DNA of 5,947 bases from Thermoprotei archaeon. Its GTDB lineage: Archaea; Thermoproteota; Thermoprotei_A; Sulfolobales; Ignisphaeraceae. The notes under the pieces were generated by a model. The model was not told the DNA's origin. It saw only the letters and a program-made list of their open reading frames with translations, and did not search any database. Shown here piece by piece: positions 5,617 through 5,947 of the stretch (the stretch's first letter is position 1; each line of letters begins with the position of its first letter). The position numbers and the translations under genes are program-made. The stretch spans positions 1 through 5,947 of the forward strand of contig QMWY01000083.1 of assembly GCA_003661865.1 (NCBI GenBank), in the 5' to 3' direction.

Positions 5617-5624
5617 TCTATACG
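5617..5624 (+). promoter_or_regulatory. Candidate TATA element of the RNase P RNA gene
   Basis: TCTATACG is centred about 27 bases before the GGG at 5647-5649, where the structured RNA appears to begin. The match is modest, but it is the only AT-rich element properly placed in the 87-base gap after sec61-beta. Confidence 0.45.
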
Positions 5625-5646
5625 CCTAGACACGATAGTTCTTCCC

Positions 5647-5947
5647 GGGCCCCGATCCCGCTGGCGGCCACGGGGCGCATGCCCGTGGAAGCACCACCCT
5701 CCGTGCGGCACCCGGGCCCCGCAAGGGGCGCGGGGAGACCCCGCGGCAACGGCACAGAAACGACACGTCCACCAGTAGATGAGGATGAGGCGGCGAGGAC
5801 TCCCGGGTAACCGGGGGTCAGGGAAACCCGCTGACGATGCTGGTGGGAGCGTTGAAACGGCCGTCCCCGGGGGAGTAAGGCCGAGCAGCACCGATGAGGG
5901 CCGTGCGAGGTGCGGGTAGGCCGCTTAGCCAAATGCCGCCGCAGTAC
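5647..5947 (+). ncRNA. rnpB: RNase P RNA, archaeal type, 3' end cut by window edge
   Basis: Catalytic RNA that trims the 5' leader of pre-tRNAs. Seen, in the order of the bacterial/archaeal model: a P3-like hairpin CCACGGG/CCCGTGG (5668-5674 with 5682-5688); a CR-I-like GGAAGCACC just after it; a P8-like GCCCC-GCAA-GGGGC hairpin (5716-5729); a P9-like GCGGGG-AGA-CCCCGC hairpin (5730-5744); the conserved GGCAACGGCACAGAAACG (5745-5762); a P12 arm closed by CCACCAG/CTGGTGG (5769-5775 with 5840-5846) that holds two further hairpins; GAAACGGCCGTCCCC (5854-5868); the conserved AGTAAGGCCGAGCAG (5874-5888); a GCACC/GGTGC arm (5888-5892 with 5909-5913); and GGGTAGGCCGCTTAGCC (5914-5930). The specificity domain is present, so it is not the reduced type T found in Pyrobaculum. 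The strand closing P4, with its ACAGAA block, and the P1 partner lie beyond 5947. The 5' end is estimated at 5647. Confidence 0.93.

Noticed and set aside
5604..5932. Three open frames of 67-104 codons on both strands
   Set aside because: They fall in the GC-rich RNase P RNA and give proline/arginine-rich low-complexity translations typical of shadow frames over structured RNA.

Overview
The window reads as a compact chromosomal segment of a hyperthermophilic crenarchaeon. The clues are archaeal-only or archaeal-type genes (geranylgeranylglyceryl phosphate synthase, diphthine synthase, Elf1, Sec61-beta, archaeal RNase P RNA), TATA-box promoters about 26 bases before inferred start sites, heavy AGG/AGA/ATA codon use, frequent GTG and TTG starts, and moderately high GC. 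The composition and gene set would suit a Pyrodictiaceae/Desulfurococcales-like organism. That placement is inference, because no species marker was searched.

Left part, minus strand (1-2537): a YwgA/Panacea-like small protein, a SAMHD1/YwfO-like HD-domain phosphohydrolase, and diphthine synthase DphB, which runs off the left edge. HD and dphB are almost certainly co-transcribed (5-base gap, with the dphB ribosome-binding site inside the HD stop region). A TATA box stands just before the YwgA-like gene. A 120-base non-coding stretch separates this group from a minus-strand tRNA-Ala(CGC) with an encoded CCA tail.

Middle (2745-4660): tRNA-Ala and the plus-strand rpiA diverge from a single AT-rich box. 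rpiA (ribose-5-phosphate isomerase A) converges tail to tail on the GGGP synthase gene, with two bases between the stop codons. GGGP synthase follows elf1 on the minus strand, and its probable TTG start lies inside the region coding for the acidic Elf1 tail. elf1 has its own TATA box.

Right part (4687-5947): a small SWIM zinc-finger protein overlaps the end of a MazG-like pyrophosphohydrolase gene by 4 bases (minus strand). MazG diverges from a plus-strand Sec61-beta gene, again across one shared AT-rich box. The last 300 bases are the 5' two-thirds or more of the RNase P RNA, cut by the window edge.

The genes mostly serve core functions: translation (diphthamide, tRNA, RNase P), transcription elongation, protein export, membrane lipid synthesis, pentose phosphates and nucleotide-pool cleaning (HD, MazG). 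I see no mobile element, CRISPR array or obvious new defence island. The most interesting points are the YwgA-like/HD pairing, the MazG-SWIM coupling, the two mirror-image divergent promoters, and the elf1/GGGP synthase out-of-frame overlap.
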